A stretch of 64,000 nucleotides of DNA, from contig JAECYW010000010.1 of NCBI GenBank assembly GCA_023014335.1, positions 2,294,001 to 2,358,000 of the forward strand, given 5' to 3'. Position numbers and translations under genes: made by a program. Source of the stretch: Galerina marginata. Taxonomy: Eukaryota > Basidiomycota > Agaricomycetes > Agaricales > Galerinaceae. The notes beneath the pieces are model-generated. The model saw only the letters and a program-made list of their open reading frames with translations. It was not told the origin of the DNA and made no database searches. This document shows positions 50,966 to 61,990 of the stretch, piece by piece; the stretch's first letter is position 1; the number at the start of each line of letters is the position of its first letter.

Positions 50966-53639
50966 ATGCCACGTCACTCCTCAGGCTCCTGGTATGCACT
51001 GTATCATGAGAAGAAACGACCAGAGAAGGCTGTGAAAATCCAGACGTGGTGGAGACGCACGTTGGAAGTCAGGGCGGCGAAAAAACCTCTTCGGAGGGTT
51101 TTTGAAGGCGACGTAACGGATCTGACGGGGCTGCGGTGCCTTGTGTTGATTGGGGTGGACGATGAAGTGCTTGGAATATGGACGAGGGCGATGATCAAGC
51201 TTGGACTCGGTGTGTCGAAACAACTTGGCACTTGGGTTCATTCTAATGTCAATATTCTAGAGGCAATTCTGGCTCGGGCCCTGGGGGAAAATAGCACAAG
51301 CTGGTTGGTGCTGATGCGGAAAGCAGCCTTCTTGCTTTGCCTATCTTTAGCCCACGCACCTGAGTAACGATTTCATTACTTGGCTCGTAAGAGTACTGAA
51401 TCTATTCCACAGATCATCAAATGCCTCGTCGTACCTGGACATTCTGATGCTTTTATTATCGAATGAACACGCAGTAACTGTGTCAGGTTCTCAAGGAAGT
51501 GCTTTTTGCGAAGCAATCACAGCGTATCTCATGAAGAAACGGTTTCTCGGCCTTCTCAGAGAATCAGTCTCGAAATTAGTACTTCATACTCATTTCCCAG
51601 ATGCAATTCCCTTACTAATTATCTTTCATTAGCAGCCGATCGAGAACTCAAAAAGTCTGCCTTTATTCCTTGACTTATGCTTGCTCCCGCTGTCGACCTA
51701 CCCAGAAAATTCACCTCAATTTACCCAAATATATGTCGAAAATGTCTTCCGTATTTTGAGCCTTCCATTACTTCCAAAGCGACTGCCAATTGACAACCCA
51801 TCCCCGTTGATCTCATACTTCTTATTGACTAGCCTGGATAAACTCACCGATCAGATCAGCCGCATACATTACCATTTTCCAGACGAAGTCGCGATGGATC
51901 TTGCTGCAAATATATTTATGTTTGTCTCCCCGCACTACGAAAGGCTTTCCACCCCAGCCTTTGCTTCCTACCTTCAAACCTCGGTCAAGCTGATCAATAG
52001 ATTCAATATCTACGCTCGGTACCCATCATCCCCATCGGAATCAAGTCACCAGGCGGAATCTGAAACAAACGCTGTTGACCACGATTCGGATTCTAGCAAC
52101 GGCGACACAGACTACGAGGACTCACAGCTAACAGAAGATACGTTTCCCCACGAATTGGAATTTACTATCCAGTCAGCGAAGTGGATGGAGAAAGTCGCGA
52201 CGACACAACACATAACAAATTTGGTCAACCTCACACAATCACAAGCCAACCTTTTGCCTCACTTAGCGGCGTACCTGTTTGTCGTGACAGCGACGTGGCC
52301 ATCTTCTCAACAGGAAATTCAGAATATTGTTCTAGAAAGTTCGAGTGGTCGGTTTGTTGGAGATCTGTATCGCGAGATTGTGAGGAGTTCGCCGTTGGGG
52401 CAAGAAGAAAATTCTGCGAATGTTTACAGTGCGTTTTTAGTTCAAGTCTTTGCAGCTGAGCATTCATCGCTTTCCTGCTCTGCTTTCAGAGTCAGCCATC
52501 GCCACACACTGGCCTCCCATCATCCTTCTCGCTGACTTGTATTCCCAAGCGCTCCAAAGCATGGATGACAACGAGTTCTTGGGAAACGCCCCTGGGAGTC
52601 GTGGGCGTAACCCACTGACTCTGGGAGAGGTGACCTCATTAAGTGTGCAGCTGCTCAATATTGTGTTTTCGCTGTACTGGCTGTACTCGGACTATAATTA
52701 TGACGACCCAGAGGGGATTAGCTCTTATTACGTCTCACCACATGTGTATTGCTCCTGGAAGGCGCTGAGGGAGAAGTTACTGTGGTGCTTGTCGAGAATT
52801 TATGCGAGAGAGTAACTGCTTTTTTATTCACATTGGTGATGAATTTAATCGTGTTTTTGTTCAGTTGTAGGCGGCCATTCATAATTTTGGGTCACTGGCT
52901 AGTTAGGTCACAACTGGATATGAACTTCTTCATTGACACAGCCATGTATGTCTTCCAATCCCTTCTTATCTACCTTGCTAACAAGTTTCTGAACGACGTC
53001 CACGCACACATCCAACAGCATCCAAGAACAGAAATCTTACGAGACCTACTACTCCCAAATGCCAAGGGAAATTACCGATGTCCAAAGGAACTCCATGGTG
53101 CCGTGTATTTCCCTCCTCAAAAATATTCCGTTTGCCCTTCCCTTTGAAGCGCGCGTTTCCATCTTCCAGCACTTGATCGCAAACGATAGGGTGTTGGACG
53201 GATCCACTGAGCAGCTCAATGCCTTTGGGCACGATCAAAGGCAGAAGGTGAAAATCCGGCGGAGCATGGTGAATAGAGACGGACTTGATAGGCTTGTTAA
53301 CCTTGATTTAAGGGCACCTCTAGAGATAGTTATGATTAACCAATTCGGGCGGGAGGAGTGAGTCGTTGCCATCAAATTATCTTTTCGGTAATACGCAAGG
53401 TTCTGACGTACTCTCTTTGGTATTTTTTAGGGAGGGCATTGATGGCAGAGGCCACTTCAAAGAATTCTTTAAATCATTCTGCCTGGCCATGTTTGAGGCG
53501 AATCCTATTCTGTGGTCGAAAACGAAATGGGGCGACCTATACCCGAATTCGGATAAGCATGCAACTGAGGGTGCCTTTTGATGATATTTTTATCTCGCGT
53601 TTAAATTCTTAATTTTGTTCTCCTTTAGACCATTTCTTA
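50966..53639 (+). pseudogene. HECT-3, 5' part: UBE3C/Hul5-like HECT E3 ligase interrupted by a transposon
   Basis: ATG at 50966 (MPRHSSGSWYALYHEKKRPE) leads into the IQ-like helix KAVKIQTWWRR. The gene is colinear with HECT-2, with introns at matching places. One difference is the first intron: in HECT-2 it is a 38-bp GT-AG intron with stops, whereas here the equivalent 33 bp (51228-51260) begins GC, lacks stops and is a multiple of three. HECT N-lobe landmarks are IPFALPFEARVSIFQHL (about 53125-53175), GIDGRGHFKEFFKSF (about 53435-53480) and WGDLYPNSDKHATEG. The next exon starts at 53629 (GAC CAT TTC TTA) and is broken after 53639 by the insert. The frame resumes at 58537 without loss or gain of a base. 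Confidence 0.85.
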
Positions 53640-54221
53640 TCTTTGACGGCGCTCACAGCCTCGCGTCATGAAGAAGTATGCAGGTTCATAAGCAAGAGTA
53701 AAAGGCTAGCAAAGATGCAGAAGAGCAATGTGGGTGAAAGTGCGAAGCACTTCCCGGCCCACACTCTCGGATCCTGACTTACAGGGTGTCCGAACGACGC
53801 TGCGATGGGTGGGAGGGTTGAACCACTCCATGCAGCGGTGAACATACCTGAATTCTTAATTTGTCTGTTCAACTAGAACGAACCCAATCAGTCTGGATCT
53901 AAGAGCATGTGCCAGATATCGTAGCCTTGGCTTGGTAGACTTAAAGCAGCATGGAGAGCGAGGTGAGTACTGTCCCGAGCTGGTGAAAAAGGGTGTGGAG
54001 GGTGGGTCAAAAACGGGACAAGAGTGCCTAGATGCACTCGCAGTTGTGACAGCGCCGTTGTCGGCGCATTTGGCTGGAAGTCGACGCGATGGGAGAAGGA
54101 CAAAAGGCGACCCATCAACATGTCCGATGACATTGTGATGGGTGATGTTGTCACGTGCTTCCCGCTTGCTCAAAGACCTTATTCTAATCTACGCTCATTC
54201 TTTGCTATGACGAGAATGCTA
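53640..54221 (+). mobile_element. Helitron-like non-autonomous unit 1 (582 bp)
   Basis: It starts TCTTTGACGGCGCTCACAG after a host A and ends GAGAATGCTA. Its first 167 bp match 54222-54388 and its last 215 bp match 58322-58536 with one difference. No terminal inverted repeat and no target duplication are seen. The 3' end has a CATTCT/AGAATG hairpin followed by CTA. It is an internally deleted relative of unit 2, joined to it directly. Confidence 0.75.
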
Positions 54222-54388
54222 TCTTTGACGGCGCTCACAGCCTCGCGTCATGAAGAAGTATGCAGGTTCATAAGCAAGAGTAAAAGGCTAGCAAAGATGC
54301 AGAAGAGCAATGTGGGTGAAAGTGCGAAGCACTTCCCGGCCCACACTCTCGGATCCTGACTTACAGGGTGTCCGAACGACGCTGCGAT

Positions 54389-54998
54389 ACCCAAATATTA
54401 GGAGCCTGGTTGGTGACGCATTGGAGCGAGCGAGGATACCCAAGTTTTAGGAAACAGTCAGGCTAATAATATCCAATGGTTGAAAGTTGCTGTAGACAAT
54501 TGTCAATATTGTTTACTGTCGATGCCAGAGTTCAGTCGCCAGAAGTTTAGCTGGCTAGCTGGTACCAAGAATTTGGGCGCTATAAGTGGGTATCTGATGG
54601 CTGTCAAATGTCATCTGTGGGTCCAGTTCGGTCCAGATCAGTCCTGATGTGGAATGAAGTGTTAAATTGCGATCATCGGTTCCTAGGCCAATTGGTATGC
54701 GGAATATAATATCGCTGGGTGCAGTGGCATGATTTGTCGGTAAATAGTTGGGTGCAGTGATGTAGCTGTATTATTCCAGAAACCTGTCAGCTTTGCCAAG
54801 GAATCTGGTCAGGGTTGGGCATTATAAGAGTCAGGCAGAATGGTCGTCTTTGCCCCATAACTATTTGAGGTTCTCCTCCTCGTACTCCTTTGTTTTCCTT
54901 CTGAAGGACGTCCTCCGCTCTTTATCATCATACTGTCCAGGTGCTGGTCGATCAGCACTGCTTCTGACCCCATACACACAATTGCTTGTTAATTGACC
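54389..54998. other. Unit 2, left internal region
   Basis: No gene is visible; the only supported structure is the leading terminal copy just before it. The last 100 bp have pyrimidine-rich sequence that may be the promoter of the following ORF fragment. Confidence 0.35.
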
Positions 54999-55442
54999 AT
55001 GGTCGCTATGGTTGACATCTCTGCCCGCCTTCACGTTCGCACTAAAGATGGTTCGCTCACCAAGGAGCAGTGGAAGATGACCTACCCTGGATCACAGAAA
55101 ATAGGGGCTGGGATGAGGGTGCGCTTGAGCGAGGCAGGTGACCCAATCGCCATTTGGGAGACAGTCATTGGTGGGATTTGAACTCAAGAGCGCCGCTGGG
55201 TGGAATTCTGGCTTATTGTGGATAATGGCTTGCCAGTGACCAGCGCGCATTCCATCACCCTCCTTGTACCTTTGGATTGGGCCAAACTTGGCTGGCGCGA
55301 TTGTCTTGTCCGCCTTTGGAGCTACCGATCCTTGCCTGATCGTACTCCAGGACCATTCAAAGCCAATGAGTTGAGTGGCATTCGCGTGCCCCGGAGGTTT
55401 CTTCCAAGTCCGCCATATACCTTCAACGGCACTTCTTCCTGA
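54999..55442 (+). pseudogene. Broken ORF inside unit 2, possible captured gene fragment
   Basis: ATG at 54999 in good context (GACCATGG) reads MVAMVDISARLHVRTKDGSL for 60 codons to a TGA at 55179-55181. The same frame then stays open for 86 more codons (RRWVEFWLIVDNGLPVTSAH and on) to TGA at 55440-55442. Amino-acid composition on both sides of the stop looks like real protein (Trp-rich, mixed hydrophobic). I do not recognise the family. It may be a host gene piece carried by the element. Confidence 0.5.
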
Positions 55443-56889
55443 AGCAGTTATGAACCATGTGTTTGCAGGGATGGTTAGGGGGGAGGAGGGAAGAGGTTTG
55501 GGGGGGGGGTGCAATTCATTTGTTTGTAGGGAGCGTGATTCATTCATTTGTAAGGAACGCGGGGGTCGGCATATTGGCATGAGATTAGAAAGCAATTATT
55601 TGGGAATAATTATTTGTTGTCAGGTTTTATACCACCTCTTCCCAGTGGTGAGAATTTTTAGCTCAATGGGATTTATGGTCATTTGACGGCTGACGGTTGC
55701 AGACACAGTGATGCGCCGCTAAAGTGTCAGTTGAGAAGTTATTGCTAGCCGTGTGACTCCGAGTCAGCGTGAGTGGCAAACCAAAGCGCCCTCAGGATGG
55801 GAAATTATTCAGCCCGGCATATTCATCTGCAGTGTGTGCCAATGTATTGACAATGTGAAAAAAAATATCTCGAACGTAAAGGAACATCCGCAAATAGAGC
55901 ATCTGCAAATGGAGAGAAAGAAGTGGCAGCTCACAATGGAGCAGGACATCAAGGAATATAAAATGCAAGTGATCATTTAGCAGAAACACGATCACATCAA
56001 ACGTCTCCATGAGCAGTTTAGCAGGTGTGCGATGAAGTGGTGAGGGGTGCACAATTAGTCCAGTGGTCGTGTTTGCTGTTGGGGAAAAGGATAGTTAGTC
56101 AGTATACAAGATAAAGTCTCACCTGCAACGGGGATTCTAGTAAGAAGTGAGAAGGTGCCGATTGATCAGTCTGTAGCATTAATAGCCCATTAATACGAGT
56201 ATCCATAAACTAAATGTGGCGTGTGTAGCCCTGCCATGTTTGTCAAATATTACCCACTGTGAATGGGGTAAAATACGTCGCAGGTAGAAAAGTAGCTGGT
56301 AGTATTCTTTAAACGTTGGGACCTGTGGCGCATGGAATACGCAAGCGGAAGTTATTGCAAATGGGATGTCCTCAATTTGAGCTGCGTTAGGTTGCGGGCA
56401 TGCAGCAAAGCAGTCTGGGATGCACAATCGTCTGACATAGTCGTAGCCATGCATAATCACAAAGGGTGTTAACAAATGGGAACGGTCATATTATTCGCAT
56501 TAGCAGGTGCATGCCAGGGCAATACATCAGTTGCGAGTAATCGATGGCCAAGAGCAGGTCTTCAATCGCAACAAAGGAGTGCACGAAAATAATTGGTAGG
56601 CCGCGGTGCGTGGTTAGCTTGCAAGTTCATATCGCGCCATCGAAATTGGTGCAAAAATTCCTTCTACATGGATGTCACTAGTTACTGCTGTGGGGAGCAC
56701 TTACATGAGTGATTTTGGGGTGAGAATGTATGGGTGTAGCAAGTGATCGGATGTTTAAGAGGTTCGCGCTGGGCATACCGGAAAAAATCTAGCATGCAAG
56801 CAGTGTATTTAATGAGCGGTAGTGATCTGGAGTGTAAATATAGGGGGATGAACGGCAGGAGGCAAAAGGAATAATCTTCCCGTCTGCAC
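55443..56889. other. Unit 2, middle region
   Basis: I see no convincing gene. Short open frames such as 55753-55980 (a charged helix) are unsupported by splice or codon evidence. There are G-rich runs at about 55490-55510. Confidence 0.3.
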
Positions 56890-57865
56890 GCCGGGTGTAT
56901 CTTAAGCAACGTTCAGCCAGCAGTGAAGCTCATCCAACTGTAAGTAGGAAATCCACATAGTGGGTGTGGCATGGTGGGATCAGAGATCATCCGGCTGCGA
57001 GTGAGGCATCCGCAGAGTAGGTATGACATGGTGGGATTGGCCCACGGTGAATAGCGTTAGCAGCAGTGTAGTGTAACGTATCAGTTCACCAATATATAGC
57101 TCGTCCCGACTGGAAACGGGGTATCCACGGAGTAGGCATGGCCTGGTGAGATTAGCTTGGCGGTGATTGGCGTTGGCGGCATGTAGCGCAACAAAGGAGT
57201 TTTTCAATGCATATACAGCTGATCCCGACTGCGAGCGGGGCATCCACATAGTGGGATTAGCTCAGCAGTGATTGACATTAGCAGCATGAAGCACGACGGA
57301 GCAATTCGTCAATTCGCGTACAGCTCATCCTAACTGCGAGCAGGGCAACCACGGAGTGGGCATAACATGGTGGGATTGGCTCGGCAGTGATTCACATTAG
57401 CAGCATGTACCGCGACGTAGCAGTTTGTCAAAGCGCGTACAGCCCATCCCGACTGCGAGCGGGGCGTCCACGGAGCAGGCATAACACGATGGGATTAGCT
57501 CAGCAGTGATTCGCATTAGCAGCGTGTATCGCGACGTAGCAGTTCGTCAATGCGCATACAGCCCATCCCGACTGCGAGCGGGGCATCCACGGAGCAGGCA
57601 TAACACGGTGGGATTAGCTCAGCAGTGATTCGCATTAGCAGCGTGTATCGCGACGTAGCAGTTCGTCAATACGCATACAGCCCATCCCGACTGCGAGCGG
57701 GGCATCCACACGGTGGGATTAGCTCAGCAGTGATTGGCATTAGCAGCATGTAGCACGACGGAGCGATTCGTCAATTGCATACAGCTCATCCCGACTGCGA
57801 GCGGGGCATCCACTGAGCATGCCTAGCACGGTGGGAATAGCTCGGCAGTAAGTAGCATTTGCATT
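56890..57865 (+). repeat. Minisatellite of about 119-bp units
   Basis: The unit starts CATCCCGACTGCGAGCGGGG; clear copies begin at about 57226, 57445, 57564, 57683 and 57788, with spacing of exactly 119 bp between the best ones and a 14-bp deletion in a later one. More diverged copies extend left to about 56925. Each unit includes GGGATTAGCTCAGCAGTGAT and, about 50 bases later, AGCAGTTCGTCAATG. Confidence 0.85.
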
Positions 57866-58321
57866 CGCATTTACAACCAGTGGCAGGTTGGAATGGTGCA
57901 CCGACGTCGTTGTCTGGGCTGTGAGCAGGATGTCCGCCACGTGGGCAAACCGCCATGAACATAGGGAGTAGCGGCTGTAAGACTCACCTAGATATGGTAG
58001 TCGAACCCGACGAGTAGCATCTGTGTAACGTAGCACGTCGCAGTCCGTTTCCAGTTGCCGGAATCTAGAAAGAATAGAGATGAGCAAGTAGGGGTTGATA
58101 TGTTGACGTATCTTCAGATCCTTCCAGGGGACATTTGGGTGCCAATTTAGCCTCGATATAGATTCAAATCCTTCCGTCCTTCGAGTTCTTCGCATGAAAG
58201 CCTTGATAGGCCAGCAGGCCAGCAGGCCAGCGTCTGTAATCGTTCTGACTGCGAACAGAGCACTGTGGTGTTGTTTGAAGTCCTAGTGCAACGGGCTTGT
58301 AGGGAATAGGTGAAACTAGCA
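57866..58321. other. Unit 2, right internal region
   Basis: No gene is visible. A short CCAGCAGG repeat occurs at about 58209-58230. The terminal 215 bp shared with unit 1 follow. Confidence 0.35.
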
Positions 58322-58536
58322 TCAAAAACGAGACAAGAGTGCCTAGATGCACTCGCAGTTGTGACAGCGCCGTTGTCGGCGCATTTGGCTGGAAGTCGAC
58401 GCGATGGGAGAAGGACAAAAGGCGACCCATCAACATGTCCGATGACATTGTGATGGGTGATGTTGTCACGTGCTTCCCGCTTGCTCAAAGACCTTATTCT
58501 AATCTACGCTCATTCTTTGCTATGACGAGAATGCTA

Positions 58537-59689
58537 ACTTGGTATTGGTTCGCCGGATGTATGATCGGCAAAGCGGTCTATGAAGGCATTTTGATGGATG
58601 TTACATTTGCTAATTTCTTTCTTTCTAAGGTAAGCTTGCCTACGTGGTGATTCATTGGGCCTTCTTACAACCGGGACTATTAGTGGTTGGACAGGAGAAG
58701 TCACTTCGACGATCTCTTTTCACTAGATCCGGACCTATACCACCGCCTTCTTTCTCTGAAGCACTCGACGGAAAATATTGAAGAACTCTCATTGTATTTC
58801 ACTGGTATAGCTACGAAGGGTAAGGGCCCATACTCAAATAAATTATTCCATTAATTTAGCATCATCTGTTAGGATCTGGAGGGACCGAAATAGTGGACCT
58901 CATCCCAAATGGCCGGAATATTGCTGTCACGAAGGAGAACATGCTGCGATATATTGACCTGTCCGCCCGTTACCGCTTGAACACACAGACGAAGCTGCAA
59001 AGTGAGGCATTTATCGAGGGCCTATCACAATTGATCGAGCCGAAATGGTTGAAGTACGTTTTGTCCTTGATATAATCCTTGAATTGTGTACTAATGGGAA
59101 AACAACAAACAGGATGTTTAATCCGAAAGAACTTCAGATGCTCATTGGGGGTACTTTTGCGCCGATCGACTTGGACGACCTCCGGCGTCACACAACTTAC
59201 GGTGGTATTTATCATAACGACCACGACACAATAATCGCATTTTGGCGGGTAGGTCTTACGATTTTGTTATTAATAATGTACCCTGAGTTCCGATTGTGAA
59301 TACCGACTTAGGTCGTCAATTCCTTCCACCGATGGCAGAAACATAGCTTACTGCGGTTTGTGACGAGCTGCAGCCGTCCGCATGTGCTGTAATTGGTCCT
59401 TTGTCCTGATATCTGTCTTCATCGATCTAATGCTACTTTAAACTCCAGAGGATTCAAGGAACTCGTTCCTAGTTTCTCAATACGCGACGATGGATCGGAC
59501 GAAAGCAGACTGCCCACTTCCAGCTTTTGTGTGAATCTCCTCAAAGTGAGAGAGAGCTATTCTATTTTCCCGCCTAAGATAACGTGGATTTTTTTTTCGC
59601 CTTAGCTTCCTGCATATAAAAGCGAACGTAAACTGCGCGAAATGTTATTGGAGGCTATTACTTCCAGAGCTGGCTTTGATTCGTCTTGA
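58537..59689 (+). pseudogene. HECT-3, 3' part: HECT catalytic domain downstream of the insertion
   Basis: Coding resumes with ACT TGG TAT TGG (TWYWFAGCMIGKAVYEGIL). Later exons encode HFDDLFSLDPDLYHRLLSL (about 58700), EGLSQLIEPKWL (about 59010-59050, the helix missing from HECT-2), MFNPKELQMLIGG (from 59113), FKELVPSFSIRDDG and the active-site loop LPTSSFCVNLLK. The catalytic Cys is present (TGT 59528-59530), but the residue before it is Phe instead of Thr. Stop TGA at 59687-59689. Apart from the 4.9 kb insert I see no frame-breaking change here. Confidence 0.85.
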
Positions 59690-59849
59690 ACAGTTACGAA
59701 CTAGAATTATAGATTGTATGATTTTTTTCGTTCTTCATTGATTTTGTTCTTCGCAATAAACTCCCGTTCTTATAAAGACAAGACCCCCAGCGACTCGTTC
59801 TATACCTCCTGCCCTAAGGTCCAATTCCTTAAGACGGCGAGTGCAGTAT

Positions 59850-61981
59850 AACTGGCACTGCGGGCATTGGCTTCTTTCTGAACTGAATAGATTTTGAATT
59901 TAATTGTGATGAAATTTACAAGAAGTTCGTACTGGATTGCTTTACTTAGAGTGTGAATGGATTTCAAATTTGATCTCAATTTATTCAGAATTCACGCACC
60001 GGATTGATTCCGACTTCGGTCACACTGAAATCAGAATTCAAGCACAGAATAGATTACAAATTTAATCACACTGTAGTAGGCATTTCACCGGTGAGGCTAA
60101 TTTTATCTCAATGTTTTCCGAGTAGGCAGTACACACCGTCTGGCACACTCGTGTTGCACGCGTGACGCATCTCTCCTCATTTCCCCATACCAATTTCCGT
60201 GAAGTTAGTCTTCCTTTTCTCCTTGTACACTTCACTTTCTTAATCTGTATCTCCCTTTAATAAACTGAAACTCTGGGCGCGGGCGATTGGAAGGGATCTT
60301 GCGGAAGGGGTCACGATCATCGGATAGCCGAGGTGCCTGGCATCAGCGGCTGTGAGGTTACCAAAACGGGGTCATTTCCATTTTCAACAACAACCACGAA
60401 GCCTTGGCCAACCTCTTTGTGCATCGTCGAACGATTACTCTTAGCTTTCTCTCGTGTCACACGTTGCCCAGTTTTCTGCATCTTGCATCCGGCAACCTCT
60501 CGAGCACCAGCTGGCCTAAGTCATTCGGGTAGGCAACCGAGTTCGAACACCACAAGTCCCAGAAAATTCAGCGGGGATGAGATACACGGGAGGTGGATTC
60601 ATGGGAATGGGCTCAGCAAAGGTGAGTAAGCCTTTTAGGTATTCATATTTTTTGTCGATCTGACCAATTCTGAAGCCTCTGCCAGCTCGAACGGACGTAA
60701 ATTGTGCTACGGCACCTGGAAGAACATGCTTCGGAAGCTCTGCGGGGAATCTTCATTCAAAGGACGATGCTCTGGCTGATATCAAGCGCTATCAAGCATG
60801 ATGGGAAGCCACTGGAACTGCATGAGAGCCTTTCCAGCACAGGTGGCCAGCCTGGCCCCTCTTGTAATCGATGTATCCAGGTTCCAAGATCATGGCGAAG
60901 CATATTAAGTCAGCTGTCGAAGTGCATGTATCAACAAAACTTGCCGTTATTACACAGTCGAGGGCTTTCGTCCCCTCAAGACCTCTCGTTTCTTTCGTAC
61001 CACCTCCAACCTCAATGAATTTCTTCCCACAACGTTTGGACAAATTTGCAACAGAGCCAGCCGGACCTCATCCACTTGCGTCCGTTGTTGCAATATTGAC
61101 TTGCAGGGTGCGCGAATGTCCTCGACGGCGCCGTGCAGGCAAACCAAGCTATTGGGCTGGTACAAGCAATGCAGGCGAGTAATATTTTCTTCTAAAGGTT
61201 GAAATTTTGCTTACCTTGTACATATAGCGACTTCTCCCTCCGCTCACCACTCGGGACCCAAACTGTCAATGTTCAACCTTCCCGCCTGTGCAACCGTCAA
61301 GTTAATTTGAGGTTACGAAGCCTTTCAAATTTGAGATCTTGCAGCCGCTTGTCAGTTCAATCCACACATGCCCTCATGTGCTTGGGAGTTCTTGGTTATG
61401 TTAACGATGATGAGGAAGAGGAAGCGCTCGAGTTGGACCGTGGAAGGATCGGTTAGAGTTTACAGTATAAATTTGTGGTTTATTCCAACGCACAGTCTTT
61501 ACACAGGTGAATGTCACTTAAAATTGCCCGATTTACTGAAGCAAAATTAACGAGAGGCGTTTTCAAAACGCCCCTGGTAAGCCCAATTACAGCATTTACC
61601 TGCATAACCGGCACGGGTATTCAAATCCGCTGACCCGCTGAAACCCTATGGATGGAGGTGCAGGTTTCTGGGGCAACGGTACGGAAAGTATGGTCATTAC
61701 CTCTTGAACATAGAAAGTGAGGATTAGTGTTAGTGAGGCCTCACCGCCGAAATGCCGAATACAGGTGATCAAATTTGAAATCAATTCAGTGCTTGAATGC
61801 CGATTTCAGTGTGACCGAAGTCGGAATCAATGCGCTGCGTAAATTTTGAATAGATTGTGATCAACATTCGAAATCTATTCACTCTCTAATCAAGGCTATC
61901 TAGTCCGAACTTATTGTAGATTTCATCACAATTTATTTTGAAATCTATTCTGTTCAGAAAGAAGCCAATGCCCGCAGTGTG
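59850..61981. mobile_element. Mutator-like element (2.1 kb) with long inverted repeats and a 9-bp duplication
   Basis: Arms of about 260 bp (59850-60110 and 61725-61981) are reverse complements with moderate divergence, sharing CACTGCGGGCATTGGCTTCT near the ends. The 9-bp repeat GTGCAGTAT flanks it (59841-59849 and 61982-61990). A 9-bp duplication with long terminal repeats fits Mutator-like elements. No transposase is seen, so it is non-autonomous. The interior (60111-61724) contains gene-like open frames and a splice-donor-like CAAAGGTGAGT (about 60616-60626). Confidence 0.75.
60300..61456 (+). pseudogene. Gene-like fragment carried inside the Mutator-like element
   Basis: Several open frames follow one another (about 60333-60629, 60871-61182, 61199-61456) separated by stops and frame changes. 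None is a family I recognise. An AAAGGTGAGT donor and downstream pyrimidine tracts hint at former introns. It could be a captured host gene piece or decayed transposon coding sequence. Confidence 0.3.
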
Positions 61982-61990
61982 GTGCAGTAT

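Larger units (their letters stand above)
54222..58536 (+). mobile_element. Helitron-like non-autonomous unit 2 (4,315 bp), head-to-tail with unit 1
   Basis: It shares both ends with unit 1. The host sequence on the outside (TTCTTA and ACTTGG) rejoins precisely and in frame. Features that suggest rolling-circle (Helitron-like) origin are the TC start after A, the 3' hairpin plus CTA, the absence of a target duplication and the tandem head-to-tail arrangement. The exact CTRR end is not met, so assignment is tentative. It contains a broken gene fragment (54999-55442) and a minisatellite (about 56890-57860), but no Rep-helicase. Confidence 0.7.

Noticed and set aside
56890..57865. Regular repeats that could suggest a CRISPR-like array
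   Set aside because: The units are 119 bp head-to-tail with no unique spacers, and the genome is eukaryotic.
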